Source: Bacteroidota bacterium (GTDB lineage: Bacteria; Bacteroidota; Bacteroidia; 2-12-FULL-35-15). From it: a DNA stretch of 64,000 nt. The DNA is taken from assembly GCA_017303895.1 (NCBI GenBank), contig JAFLBF010000012.1, forward strand, positions 42,491 to 106,490. Reading direction: 5' to 3'. The notes under the pieces were generated by a model. The model worked only from the letters and a program-made list of their open reading frames with translations. It was not told the DNA's origin and did no database searches. Shown one piece after another: positions 8,843 to 17,014 of this stretch. Numbering within the stretch: position 1 is the stretch's first letter; each line of letters starts with the position of its first letter. The position numbers and the translations under genes are program-made.

Positions 8843-9575
8843 TATCACCCTTCCCAACCTTTTTACGCATACGAATATTCAGCACCTCAACAAATAAGGA
8901 GAATGCAATGGAAATATAAACGATCGTTTTATCGACATGCTGATGTAATGATTCAAGCACTAAGATAATTCCGATCATCAATAAGAATGAAAGTGCTAAT
9001 ATTTTTATCGTTGGATTTTCATTGATAAAATCACTCACTTTTCCGGAGAAAAGTATCATAATGATCATTGCTATGATTACAGCAAGTATCATCACTATTA
9101 AATTGGTAACCAAACCTACCGCAGTCAAAATAGAATCGAATGAGAAAACAATGTCGATCAACACGATCTGCATCACAATACCACGGAAGCTATTCCTATT
9201 CGATTTCATCTCATCTTCTTCATATCCCTGAACTTTATTGTGCAATTCGATCGTTGTTTTATATAATAGGAATACCCCACCTGCAAAAAGGATCAGATCT
9301 CTTCCTGTCACACCAAAATCACCGATATGAAACAAAGCCTCTTTTAATCCAACGATCCAGGAAATACTGAACAATAAAGTAACACGCATAATCAAAGCCA
9401 ACATCAAGCCAATAGTACGGGCTTTAGGCTGTTTGGCTTTGGGTAATTTACCGGCTACAATGGAAATAAATATAATGTTATCAATACCTAAAACGATCTC
9501 TAATATGGAAAGGGTAAGTAAACTGATCAATGAAGCAACAGTAAAGAGTTCATTAAAGTCCTGAGCTAGATGCAT
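8814..9575 (-). CDS. TerC-family integral membrane protein
   Basis: The 253-residue product has seven to eight membrane helices. The TerC metal-site motifs are present: LEIVLGIDNIIFISI near the N-terminus and IVLIDIVFSFDSILTAVG in the middle, with the paired acidic residues that in homologues (Alx, MeeF/MeeY-type exporters) handle manganese. Tellurite resistance should not be inferred. The frame extends to a TTG at 9593, but that codon lies inside a TAATTTTG promoter box, so the ATG at 9575 is chosen. It overlaps the BrkB gene tail to tail by 29 bases. Confidence 0.92.
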   Translation of the reverse strand: MHLAQDFNELFTVASLISLLTLSILEIVLGIDNIIFISIVAGKLPKAKQPKARTIGLMLALIMRVTLLFSISWIVGLKEALFHIGDFGVTGRDLILFAGGVFLLYKTTIELHNKVQGYEEDEMKSNRNSFRGIVMQIVLIDIVFSFDSILTAVGLVTNLIVMILAVIIAMIIMILFSGKVSDFINENPTIKILALSFLLMIGIILVLESLHQHVDKTIVYISIAFSLFVEVLNIRMRKKVGKGDTNDDPRDVI

Positions 9576-9590
9576 AAAATTTATTTTTTG

Positions 9591-9598
9591 CAAAATTA
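9591..9598 (-). promoter_or_regulatory. TAATTTTG minus-7 box of the terC gene
   Basis: TAATTTTG on the minus strand, 15 bases before the ATG at 9575; it supports the shorter start. No clear minus-33 TTG is seen. Confidence 0.45.
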
Positions 9599-9660
9599 CT
9601 CATTTTTTTAGATTCTATTAAAATTTTTACATTCTGAAAATCAGCAACTTATAAATTATT

Positions 9661-9687
9661 TTAGTACCATGTGATACAAGGTACTAA
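9661..9687 (+). promoter_or_regulatory. Palindromic operator of the PadR/PspC operon
   Basis: Perfect 8-bp inverted repeat TTAGTACC (9661-9668) / GGTACTAA (9680-9687) with an 11-base spacer. It occupies the minus-33 region of the promoter whose minus-7 box is 9698-9705. PadR regulators bind spaced palindromes in their own promoters, so autoregulation by the adjacent PadR protein is the natural reading. Confidence 0.65.
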
Positions 9688-9697
9688 TTTTTATATA

Positions 9698-9705
9698 TAT
9701 CTTTG
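9698..9705 (+). promoter_or_regulatory. TATCTTTG minus-7 box of the PadR/PspC operon
   Basis: Match to TAnnTTTG 38 bases before the PadR ATG and 10 bases after the palindrome. Confidence 0.55.
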
Positions 9706-9743
9706 CATTGTCAAATAAGTACTGATTTTAAATATTAATAGCA

Positions 9744-10070
9744 ATGAATATAGAAAACACAAAAGCACAAATGAAAAAGGGGGTTCTTGAGTTTTGTATT
9801 CTATCCATTCTTTCAAAGACCGAGCATTATCCATCGGAGATCATTGAAAAAATGAAAGAAGCGAAACTGATCGTGGTAGAAGGAACATTGTATCCGCTAC
9901 TTACCCGCTTAAAAAATGATGGGCTACTAAGTTATCGTTGGGAAGAATCCACATCAGGTCCACCAAGAAAATATTACAAACTCACTCCGGTTGGCGAGCA
10001 ATTTTTAAAAGAACTCAATATCACCTGGAATGAATTAGTAGAAGCTGTAAATAAAACAACACAAAATTAA
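9744..10070 (+). CDS. PadR-family transcriptional regulator
   Basis: A 108-residue winged-helix regulator. QMKKGVLEFCILSIL opens the PadR domain, followed by the recognition region EIIEKMKEAKLIVVEGTLYPLLTRL and the wing with GLLSYRWEESTSGPPRKYYKLT, then a short dimerisation helix (KELNITWNELVEAV). It is of the short PadR-s2 type. In Bacteroidota such genes commonly precede a PspC-domain gene, as here (30-base gap), suggesting it represses its own operon and releases it upon an envelope or membrane signal. A palindrome in the promoter supports autoregulation. Confidence 0.93.
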   Translation: MNIENTKAQMKKGVLEFCILSILSKTEHYPSEIIEKMKEAKLIVVEGTLYPLLTRLKNDGLLSYRWEESTSGPPRKYYKLTPVGEQFLKELNITWNELVEAVNKTTQN

Positions 10071-10100
10071 TTTTTAACCTTCTTTAAAAACCAACATAAA

Positions 10101-11795
10101 ATGAACCGTACAATAACAATGAATTTAAGTGGCATTATTTTTCACATTGAAGAAGATGCATACGATAAACTCAATAAGTATTTGGCTGCCATTAGAGGAT
10201 ATTTTTCTAATTCGGAGAGCAAAGATGAGATCATGACTGATATTGAATCTCGAATAGCAGAAATGCTTCAATCGAAGGTAAGTCAGACAAAACAAGCTGT
10301 TTTGATGGCGGATGTAGAAAGCGTGATCGCTGTTATGGGAAAACCGGAAGACTTTGCCGAGGAGAACTCACAAGGCAATAACAATGAATCACCGAGAGCT
10401 GAAACACAATATCAATACTCAGGTAAAAGAAGAAGAGTGTTCCGCGATCCGGATGAAAAGATATTAGGTGGTGTGTGTTCAGGGATCGCCAATTATTTCG
10501 ACTTCGATCCAATCTATCTAAGAGGAGCATTTGCTGTTAGTTTCTTTGTATTTGGAACAGGATTTTTATTGTATATCATCCTATGGATGATCATTCCAGA
10601 GGCGAAAACAACAGCTGAAAAATTAGAGATGAGAGGAGAAAAAGTGGACATCAATAATATTGGGAAAGCCGTGTCGGAAGAATTTGATGACCTAAAAAAA
10701 AGAGTCAATAACTGGGAACAAAAAGTAAATACGAATGAAAACAAAGAAAGGGTAAAATCGTCTGCTCAACGTGTTGGTGGCTTCATTACAGATGTATTTG
10801 AGAACCTATTCAAAGTGTTCGGTAAGATCTTTTCCATCCTATTAATTATGGTGGGCGTTGCTTTGTTAGTTGGACTTTTGGCTACTTTATTCGGAAGCGG
10901 TACGATTTCAGCATTCAGCGCACCCGGTGATACCATCCGGTTCTCATTATATGAATTCACTGATGTCATATTACCGGAATCACTTTCTCCACAACTCATT
11001 GTAATTGGACTGATCTTATTCTTAGGCATCCCATTATCAAGCATGATATACAGTGGTATTAAATACCTCTTTGGATTCAAAGGACAAAACAAGATCGTAA
11101 AATACACAGCAAATGTTTTATGGTTATTAGGATTAGGCATCATGATCTATATCGGAATTGAGATCGGAAATGATTTTGCGGAGCATGCTACTACCAAACA
11201 AAACATCACCATCACACAACCACAAGGACAAATCATGTATTTGGATCTAAAACCTAATACAGAAGAAGATTTTGAGGATAAACACAACTACCGAAGAAAG
11301 ATCCATTTAGGAGACTGGTATATCCTTTCTAAAGATGATCAACGTTTCCGTCTGGCATACCCTAGTTTTACTGTTGTTGCAAGTGATAACAACAACTTTG
11401 AATTAGTAGCGGTAAAATCAGCTGAAGGATTCGACAAAAAAGAAGCTGCATATCGTGCAAAAAATATTGAATACAGTGTTACTCAAATCGACTCTACTAT
11501 ACTTTTCAATAGTTATTACGACATTCAAGCAGCTGACAAGCTTCGTGGACAGGAGCTAAAATTGATTCTGAAAGTTCCTCTAAACAAAGTGATCTTCTTA
11601 AGTAAACGAATGGAAAAGATCATATATGATATCGACAATGTGAACGATACATACGATGGAGACATGATCAACCGCAGATGGATCATGACCACCAGAGGTT
11701 TAGAGTGTCTGGATTGCCAAGGATTAGAAAATGTGACCAAACATGATACGATCATTATACCGGCAGCACCAACAGTTCCTGCTTTACCAAAATAA
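10101..11795 (+). CDS. PspC-domain membrane protein
   Basis: The 564-residue product has an N-terminal cytosolic domain (residues 1-95; NLSGIIFHIEEDAYDKL, DIESRIAEML, VIAVMGKPEDFAEE) found in Bacteroidota PspC proteins. A PspC domain follows (about 110-170; RVFRDPDEKILGGVCSGIANYF, then LLYIILWMIIPEAKT). Three further membrane helices (about 235-365) and an extracytoplasmic beta-rich C-terminal domain (about 370-560) come after that. PspC proteins sense or counter membrane stress in the phage-shock response; no pspA or pspB is in this window. It is cotranscribed with padR, and a small exported protein follows. Confidence 0.92.
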   Translation: MNRTITMNLSGIIFHIEEDAYDKLNKYLAAIRGYFSNSESKDEIMTDIESRIAEMLQSKVSQTKQAVLMADVESVIAVMGKPEDFAEENSQGNNNESPRAETQYQYSGKRRRVFRDPDEKILGGVCSGIANYFDFDPIYLRGAFAVSFFVFGTGFLLYIILWMIIPEAKTTAEKLEMRGEKVDINNIGKAVSEEFDDLKKRVNNWEQKVNTNENKERVKSSAQRVGGFITDVFENLFKVFGKIFSILLIMVGVALLVGLLATLFGSGTISAFSAPGDTIRFSLYEFTDVILPESLSPQLIVIGLILFLGIPLSSMIYSGIKYLFGFKGQNKIVKYTANVLWLLGLGIMIYIGIEIGNDFAEHATTKQNITITQPQGQIMYLDLKPNTEEDFEDKHNYRRKIHLGDWYILSKDDQRFRLAYPSFTVVASDNNNFELVAVKSAEGFDKKEAAYRAKNIEYSVTQIDSTILFNSYYDIQAADKLRGQELKLILKVPLNKVIFLSKRMEKIIYDIDNVNDTYDGDMINRRWIMTTRGLECLDCQGLENVTKHDTIIIPAAPTVPALPK

Positions 11796-11864
11796 TTTTA
11801 ATACTGGTGTAACTAATTTAAAAAGTAAAACGTCACATACATAAAACAACAAAAATACATCCCT

Positions 11865-12182
11865 ATGAAAACAATAATAACGATGATCATTTGCATCTTT
11901 AGCATTACAGGTGCAGTGGCCGGAAATGGCACCGGTATCAATCAAGTAATTGGTAAGCAGCTAAAAGTTCCTGCTGAACTGAAATCATCTAAGCTAAACG
12001 AGAAGGTAAATGTGCAGTTCAAGTTAAACAGCAATGGAACGATCGTTGTGCTTGATGTTAAAACAACAAATAAAGAGCTTAAAAACTATGTAGAAAAAGA
12101 GCTTCCAAAGATCAACTTAAGCAATGCTGTTGAAAACAAAGAAACAGTTTACTTCGTTGATTTAAATTTTAAAGTTTTGTAA
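11865..12182 (+). CDS. Small exported protein of the PadR/PspC operon
   Basis: 105 residues with a clear signal peptide (KTIITMIICIFSITGAVAG). The mature part, about 85 residues, has the pattern of a short alpha/beta domain (LKSSKLNEKVNVQFKLNSNG, then TIVVLDVKTTNKELKNYVEK) that recalls the TonB C-terminal / secretin-like fold used by many small Bacteroidota periplasmic proteins; I cannot assign a function. It starts 69 bases after the pspC stop and no terminator intervenes, so it is likely the third gene of the envelope-stress operon. Confidence 0.75.
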   Translation: MKTIITMIICIFSITGAVAGNGTGINQVIGKQLKVPAELKSSKLNEKVNVQFKLNSNGTIVVLDVKTTNKELKNYVEKELPKINLSNAVENKETVYFVDLNFKVL

Positions 12183-12260
12183 CTTTTAACAGAGCTAGCC
12201 GTTATATCTAGCAAATGGGGTTATTATTTCCAAGAAGGGGTTTCGTGCAAAACAAAATTT

Positions 12261-12293
12261 AGGAGCATAAGTTTGTAGCATTTCTTATCTCCT
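12261..12293 (+). terminator. Possible terminator hairpin after the 105-aa gene
   Basis: AGGAG-c-ATAAG (12261-12271) pairs with CTTATCTCCT (12284-12293), one bulged base, and is followed by CCCCTTTTT. It lies in the 182-base gap 12183-12364, which otherwise holds only the second terminator and a promoter. Confidence 0.45.
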
Positions 12294-12306
12294 CCCCTTT
12301 TTACTC

Positions 12307-12338
12307 AAACAGAGCCACGTAGCTGGCTCTGTTTTTTT
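12307..12338 (+). terminator. Strong Rho-independent terminator
   Basis: AAACAGAGCCA (12307-12317), six-base loop, TGGCTCTGTTT (12324-12334), then more T. It closes the PadR/PspC operon. Confidence 0.85.
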
Positions 12339-12340
12339 AT

Positions 12341-12348
12341 TATATTTG
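12341..12348 (+). promoter_or_regulatory. TATATTTG minus-7 box
   Basis: TAnnTTTG match directly behind the terminator and 16 bases before the ATG at 12365. Confidence 0.5.
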
Positions 12349-12364
12349 TGTAAACTCAGGATCC

Positions 12365-13054
12365 ATGAAAAAGGTATTTTTTATAATATTGACAATATTT
12401 CTTTTTAATAACTCACAAGCACAAGACACGATCATTAAACGAAGTGGCGACACCATCATCGCTAAAGTGTCGGAAATAACACCGAATGAAGTAAAGTACA
12501 AACGCTTTGATTTTCAAGATGGTCCCAACTACATTGAATCAAAATCAAACATTCAAATGATCAAGTTTTCAAATGGGATCAAAGAAGTATTTAATCAAGA
12601 ACCTGCTAAAGTTGTTACCAATACTAAATCAAACGACTACTACACAACTGAACCTGTAAAACCCAGCAATAAGATAGACACATGGGGAGTTCGATATAGA
12701 TATCAGGGACATACCATTAGTGAAAAAGAAATGCAGGAAGTTTTAATGAAGTCAAAAAACAAACAAGTAATAGGTTTAGTAGGCCAAGCAAAAGATGCAA
12801 AAAAAATGCAGTATATTGGCTTTGCAGGTATACCTTTAGGTGTAGCTTCCGTAGTAATGTTTTGGAAAAGTACCGGCATTTTCAGCAATTCATATAATTA
12901 TACCAATGGTAAATTATTCAACAGCAGCGACCTTGCCATCAGTGCTGTTTGTGCTGCTGCTGCCATTACCTGTCCTATTGTTTCAGGAATATCGAAAGGT
13001 AACCGGAATAAATACAACCGCCAGGCAATCAAAATTTACAATGAAAAGTTTTAA
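12365..13054 (+). CDS. Uncharacterised exported/membrane protein
   Basis: 229 residues. A signal peptide (KKVFFIILTIFLFNNSQAQ) precedes a small beta domain (DTIIKRSGDTIIAKVSEITPN, then KYKRFDFQDGPNYIESKS and MIKFSNGIKEVF) that I recognise as recurring in many Bacteroidota secreted proteins, without a known role. After a linker, residues about 155-210 contain two hydrophobic stretches (GFAGIPLGVASVVMFW and AISAVCAAAAITCPIVSG), so the protein is probably membrane-bound. It appears to be a single-gene unit with its own promoter between two terminator-like structures. Confidence 0.75.
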   Translation: MKKVFFIILTIFLFNNSQAQDTIIKRSGDTIIAKVSEITPNEVKYKRFDFQDGPNYIESKSNIQMIKFSNGIKEVFNQEPAKVVTNTKSNDYYTTEPVKPSNKIDTWGVRYRYQGHTISEKEMQEVLMKSKNKQVIGLVGQAKDAKKMQYIGFAGIPLGVASVVMFWKSTGIFSNSYNYTNGKLFNSSDLAISAVCAAAAITCPIVSGISKGNRNKYNRQAIKIYNEKF

Positions 13055-13057
13055 AAT

Positions 13058-13078
13058 TAATTGATTTTCAATCAATTA
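13058..13078 (+). terminator. A/T-rich inverted repeat after the 229-aa gene
   Basis: TAATTGATT (13058-13066) and AATCAATTA (13070-13078) with a 3-base loop, four bases after the stop. The T run comes only at 13091-13098, so it is at best a weak terminator. Confidence 0.35.
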
Positions 13079-13117
13079 TATCAAATAAAACTTTTTTTCA
13101 CAAATTATAAAAACCTC

Positions 13118-13157
13118 ATTCATGTGTTACAAATACTTATATTTGTAACACATGAAT
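13118..13157 (+). promoter_or_regulatory. Perfect 17-bp inverted repeat over the promoter of the 804-aa E1 gene
   Basis: ATTCATGTGTTACAAAT (13118-13134), spacer ACTTAT, and the exact complement ATTTGTAACACATGAAT (13141-13157). A TATATTTG minus-7 box (13139-13146) lies in the spacer and right arm, and the gene's ATG is at 13176. A palindrome of this size on top of a promoter is expected to be a repressor operator; a hairpin at the very 5' end of the mRNA is the alternative. No regulator gene is adjacent. Confidence 0.7.
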
Positions 13158-13175
13158 TTTTAATTATTTCAGATT

Positions 13176-15590
13176 ATGTCAACACTTGCAAGCGGAAACA
13201 CAAAAGTGACCGAATTTATAAAGATCGTTTTGAATGACTATAAAATTGCTAACGAAAGCCGTGAAGCCAGTTTAATGGGAAGAAGAGAAGTGCTTACCGG
13301 CAAAGCTAAATTCGGGATTTTTGGTGATGGTAAGGAGATCGCACAATTAGCAATGGCTAAAGTATTCCGTGAAGGAGACTTTCGTTCAGGATATTATCGT
13401 GATCAAACATTTATGTTTGCAACCGGTAACTTAAACTTACAAGAATGGTTTGCCGGCTTATATGCGCATACTGATGTAGACGCAGAACCTATGAGTGCCG
13501 GTCGTCAAATGGGAGGGCACTTTGGAACACGTAGTTTAAATCCGGATGGCACATGGAAAGATCTCACAAAGATCAAGAACTCATCAGCTGATATCTCGCC
13601 AACAGGTGGACAAATGCCTCGTCTTTTAGGTTTGGCAATGGCCTCAAAACATTACAAACAGAATCCGGATCTACAAAAAGATAAATTCAAGATTTTTTCT
13701 AATAAAGGAAATGAGATCGCTTTTGGAACGATTGGCGATGCCTCTACTTCCGAAGGTTTATTTTGGGAAACGATCAACGCTGCTGGTGTTATGCAGATCC
13801 CTATGCTTGTTTCGGTTTGGGATGACGGACACGGTATTTCTGTACCAAAGAAATATCAAACGACAAAAGAAAGTATCTCCGAAATTTTAAAAGGATTCCA
13901 ACGTGAAAACGGAGGAAATGGCTACGAAATATTTAAAACAAAAGGATGGGATTACGCACACCTTTGCGAAACCTATGAAAAAGCTGCAAAAGTATGCCGT
14001 GAAGAACATGTTCCTGTTCTGATCCATGTGGAAGAGGTGACTCAACCGCAAGGCCACAGTACTTCAGGCTCCCACGAACGCTATAAATCAAAAGAGCGCT
14101 TACAATGGGAAGCTGACTTTGACGGGATCAAAAAAATGCGTGAATGGATCTTACTTAATAAACTAGCAACAGAAGAACAATTAAATGAGATCGAAGAAAA
14201 TGCAAAAAAAGCCGTACGTGAAGCGAAATCAGCAGCATGGACAGCTTACTTAAATCCGATCAAACAAGAGATAAAAGAAGTAAATACGATCATTGATGAG
14301 ATCGCAGCAGGGAGTGAAAATGCGGTATTTATTACAAAGATCAAAACTGATCTGAATTCTATTTTAGAACCGATCCGAAAAGATGCCGTTTCAGCAGCAA
14401 AGCGAATACTACGATTAACTAGAACTGAAAATATTGCTGCAAAAACAAAATTGATCGACTGGTTAAACGAATCGAAAATGGCGAATCATGATCGTTACAG
14501 CTCTTACCTGCATAGTGAGTCAAGTCAAAATGCACTGAATATTAAGCCGGTAAAAATTGAGTATGCTTCCGAAATGAAACAAGTGGATGGAAGAGAATTA
14601 TTGCGTGAAAACTTCGATTATATTTTAAATAAATACCCAGAAGTATTGATCTTTGGTGAGGATAGCGGACGAATTGGCGGTGTGAATCAAGGATTAGAAG
14701 GTTTGCAGGCGAAATATGGTGAAATAAGAGTATTTGATACCGGTATTCGTGAAGCTACGATTATGGGACAAGCGATTGGCCTATCAATGCGTGGATTAAG
14801 ACCAATTGCCGAGATCCAATACTTGGATTATTTGCTGTACGCTTTGCAGATCATGAGTGATGATCTAGCTACCGTGCAATACAGAACAAAAGGTGGTCAA
14901 AAAGCTCCAGTGATCATCCGTACGCGCGGACATCGTTTAGAAGGGATATGGCATAGTGGCTCTCCAATGGGGATGATCATTAATTCATTGCGAGGAATTC
15001 ATGTTTGTGTTCCAAGAAATATGACACAAGCGGCCGGTTTTTATAACACGCTGCTTTGTGCTGATGAACCGGCATTGGTAATTGAGCCATTGAATGGCTA
15101 TCGTTTAAAAGAACAATTACCAGCTAACATCGGTGAATATAAAATGCCATTGGGTGTTGTTGAAACGATCAATGAAGGAACAGACATTACATTGGTCACC
15201 TATGGATCATGCTGCAGAATTGCGATGGAAGCCGTAAAACAACTTGCAGAAGCCGATATTTCTGTTGAGGTTATAGATGTTCAAACATTATTACCATTCG
15301 ACTTGAACCATGACATTGTGAAGTCATTAGCTAAAACTAATCGCTTATTGATCTTAGATGAAGATGTACCGGGCGGAGCTAGTGCATACATTCTTCAAAA
15401 AGTTTTAGAAGAACAAGGAGGCTATCAATATCTTGATGCAGAACCAAGAACATTAGCAGCTAAAGAACACCGCCCTGCTTATGGATCGGATGGTGATTAT
15501 TTCAGTAAACCTAGTGCTGATGATGTTTTCGATGCCGTTTATGAAATGATGCATGAAGCTGATCCTGCTCAATTTCAAAGAATCTATTAA
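13176..15590 (+). CDS. Fused 2-oxoacid dehydrogenase E1 (alpha plus beta), 804 aa
   Basis: Thiamine-diphosphate enzyme that decarboxylates a 2-oxoacid and passes the acyl group to an E2 lipoyl enzyme. Residues about 1-345 are an E1-alpha unit (GYYRDQ; SPTGGQMPRLLG; the ThDP motif starting GD188ASTSEG). Residues about 345-460 are a charged helical linker. Residues about 470-804 are an E1-beta unit (FGEDSGRIGGVNQGL; DTGIREATIMGQAIG; GSPMGM; EPLNGYRLKE; DVQTLLPFD; DEDVPGGAS). Where E1-alpha normally has Asn-Asn closing the ThDP motif this protein has Asp216-Asp217, conserved in charge for Mg2+ but unusual. Such fusions occur in Bacteroidota; no E2 or E3 gene is in the window, so the substrate (branched-chain, pyruvate or other) is open. 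A terminator follows. Confidence 0.9.
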   Translation: MSTLASGNTKVTEFIKIVLNDYKIANESREASLMGRREVLTGKAKFGIFGDGKEIAQLAMAKVFREGDFRSGYYRDQTFMFATGNLNLQEWFAGLYAHTDVDAEPMSAGRQMGGHFGTRSLNPDGTWKDLTKIKNSSADISPTGGQMPRLLGLAMASKHYKQNPDLQKDKFKIFSNKGNEIAFGTIGDASTSEGLFWETINAAGVMQIPMLVSVWDDGHGISVPKKYQTTKESISEILKGFQRENGGNGYEIFKTKGWDYAHLCETYEKAAKVCREEHVPVLIHVEEVTQPQGHSTSGSHERYKSKERLQWEADFDGIKKMREWILLNKLATEEQLNEIEENAKKAVREAKSAAWTAYLNPIKQEIKEVNTIIDEIAAGSENAVFITKIKTDLNSILEPIRKDAVSAAKRILRLTRTENIAAKTKLIDWLNESKMANHDRYSSYLHSESSQNALNIKPVKIEYASEMKQVDGRELLRENFDYILNKYPEVLIFGEDSGRIGGVNQGLEGLQAKYGEIRVFDTGIREATIMGQAIGLSMRGLRPIAEIQYLDYLLYALQIMSDDLATVQYRTKGGQKAPVIIRTRGHRLEGIWHSGSPMGMIINSLRGIHVCVPRNMTQAAGFYNTLLCADEPALVIEPLNGYRLKEQLPANIGEYKMPLGVVETINEGTDITLVTYGSCCRIAMEAVKQLAEADISVEVIDVQTLLPFDLNHDIVKSLAKTNRLLILDEDVPGGASAYILQKVLEEQGGYQYLDAEPRTLAAKEHRPAYGSDGDYFSKPSADDVFDAVYEMMHEADPAQFQRIY

Positions 15591-15595
15591 TCATA

Positions 15596-15624
15596 AAAGG
15601 GCGAAATTTTCGCCCTTTATTTTT
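15596..15624 (+). terminator. Rho-independent terminator after the 804-aa E1 gene
   Basis: AAAGGGCG (15596-15603) and CGCCCTTT (15611-15618), extended by A/T pairs in the loop, followed by ATTTTTT. Confidence 0.8.
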
Positions 15625-15632
15625 TATCATTT

Positions 15633-16439
15633 ATGAAACGTACTACCGAATCGGACTCCAATTACCAATCGCTCGAAAAAATGACTGTCAAAGAACTTTT
15701 GACAAACATCAACAATGAAGATAAAACAGTTCCCATTGCTATTGAAAAAGTAATTCCCAAAATTGAAAAACTGGTAAATGCTATTGTAAAACAAATGCAA
15801 CAAGGTGGTCGGCTATTTTACATGGGAGCAGGAACAAGCGGCCGATTAGGGATAGTTGATGCCAGCGAATGTCCTCCTACTTATGGAGTACCTCAGGGAA
15901 TGGTTGTTGGGATCATTGCCGGTGGCGACAAAGCTATTCGCAAAGCAGTTGAATTTGCAGAGGATGATATGCAGCAAGGATGGAAAGATCTTCAAATTCA
16001 TAAGATCAATTCAAAAGATGTTGTTATTGGCATTGCGGCTTCCGGCTCTACACCTTATGTTGTTGGCGCACTAGAAAAATGCAATCAAAATGATATTTTA
16101 ACAGCATGCATCGTTTGCAACAAAGGAAGTAATGTGGCAAAAGCCGCTAAACATAAAATTGAAGTAATTGTTGGACCGGAATTTGTAACAGGAAGTACCA
16201 GAATGAAATCAGGTACAGCACAAAAACTTGTTCTGAATATGATCTCCACCTCTGTTATGATCAAATTAGGACGAGTAAAGGGGAATAAAATGGTGGATAT
16301 GCAATTAAGTAACAACAAACTAGTAGATAGAGGAACGAATATGGTCATGAAAGAGTTAAAAGTTTCTTATAAAAAAGCCAATGAATTATTACTAAAGCAT
16401 GGAAGTGTAAGAAAGGCTGTGGAGCAGTACAAAAAATAA
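15633..16439 (+). CDS. murQ: N-acetylmuramic acid 6-phosphate etherase
   Basis: Cytosolic SIS-domain lyase that splits the lactyl ether of MurNAc-6-phosphate to GlcNAc-6-phosphate and D-lactate in cell-wall recycling. Signatures: FYMGAGTSGRLGIVDASECPP, AASGSTPYV, and the MurQ motif GPEFVTGSTRMKSGTAQK. At 268 residues it is about 30 shorter than Escherichia coli MurQ, mostly at the C-terminus. First gene of a unit with two genes of unknown function at gaps of 7 and 1 bases; its ATG lies eight bases after the upstream terminator's T run. Confidence 0.96.
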   Translation: MKRTTESDSNYQSLEKMTVKELLTNINNEDKTVPIAIEKVIPKIEKLVNAIVKQMQQGGRLFYMGAGTSGRLGIVDASECPPTYGVPQGMVVGIIAGGDKAIRKAVEFAEDDMQQGWKDLQIHKINSKDVVIGIAASGSTPYVVGALEKCNQNDILTACIVCNKGSNVAKAAKHKIEVIVGPEFVTGSTRMKSGTAQKLVLNMISTSVMIKLGRVKGNKMVDMQLSNNKLVDRGTNMVMKELKVSYKKANELLLKHGSVRKAVEQYKK

Positions 16440-16446
16440 TCCGTTC

Positions 16447-17013
16447 ATGCAGGACATAGAGCCATATTACAACTGGAGGCATCTATACATCGCTTCCGAA
16501 GATGAGCGCTCTCCTTTTTATGGCAGAGAATACAGTGAATTTGAATACACCAATGCAATTTATAATTATCTGATACATCCTCAATGGGATGACATAGACT
16601 CTCCCACATTATACATAAAAGTATTATTTGTGGATTATGATCAAGGATATGCCATCATAGAATTAATTGGAGAATGGAACGATGCTATCAATAATGATAT
16701 TATGACGCTCAAAAGAGATGTTATTGAAAAGATAATGGAATATGGTATAAGCAAATTTATTTTAATAGGTGAAAATGTTTTAAATTTTCATTATTCAGAT
16801 GATTGCTATTATGAAGAATGGTTTGAAGAAGTTGAAGACGGATGGATCGCATTTCTTAATTTCAGAGAGCATGTATTAAAAGAATTTACCCATGCAAATA
16901 TTGATTATTACATTGTATCAGGAGGGAAATTAAATGACATTGCCTGGCGAACCTCTTCTCCATTGCAATTATTTGAAAAAGTAGAATTATATGTACAAAA
17001 AAGGATCGGATAA
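16447..17013 (+). CDS. Uncharacterised acidic protein in the murQ operon
   Basis: I recognise no named domain in this 188-residue protein. It is strongly acidic and rich in Tyr, Trp and Phe (for example YYNWRHLYIASEDERSPF, DDCYYEEWFEEVEDGW). It has no signal peptide or membrane helix, so it should be cytosolic. Secondary-structure pattern suggests alternating beta strands and helices, with ILIGENVLNF and DYYIVSGGKLNDIAW as core strands. It begins seven bases after murQ and ends one base before the lipoprotein gene, so it is almost certainly cotranscribed with both. Confidence 0.8.
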   Translation: MQDIEPYYNWRHLYIASEDERSPFYGREYSEFEYTNAIYNYLIHPQWDDIDSPTLYIKVLFVDYDQGYAIIELIGEWNDAINNDIMTLKRDVIEKIMEYGISKFILIGENVLNFHYSDDCYYEEWFEEVEDGWIAFLNFREHVLKEFTHANIDYYIVSGGKLNDIAWRTSSPLQLFEKVELYVQKRIG

Positions 17014-17014
17014 T

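Noticed and set aside
8814..9575. Tellurite resistance determinant
   Set aside because: TerC-family membrane proteins occur without tellurite resistance; no terZABDE genes are near.
10766..11143. 125-codon frame opposite the PspC gene
   Set aside because: Antisense shadow of a well-supported gene; composition is what the reverse strand of membrane-coding DNA gives.
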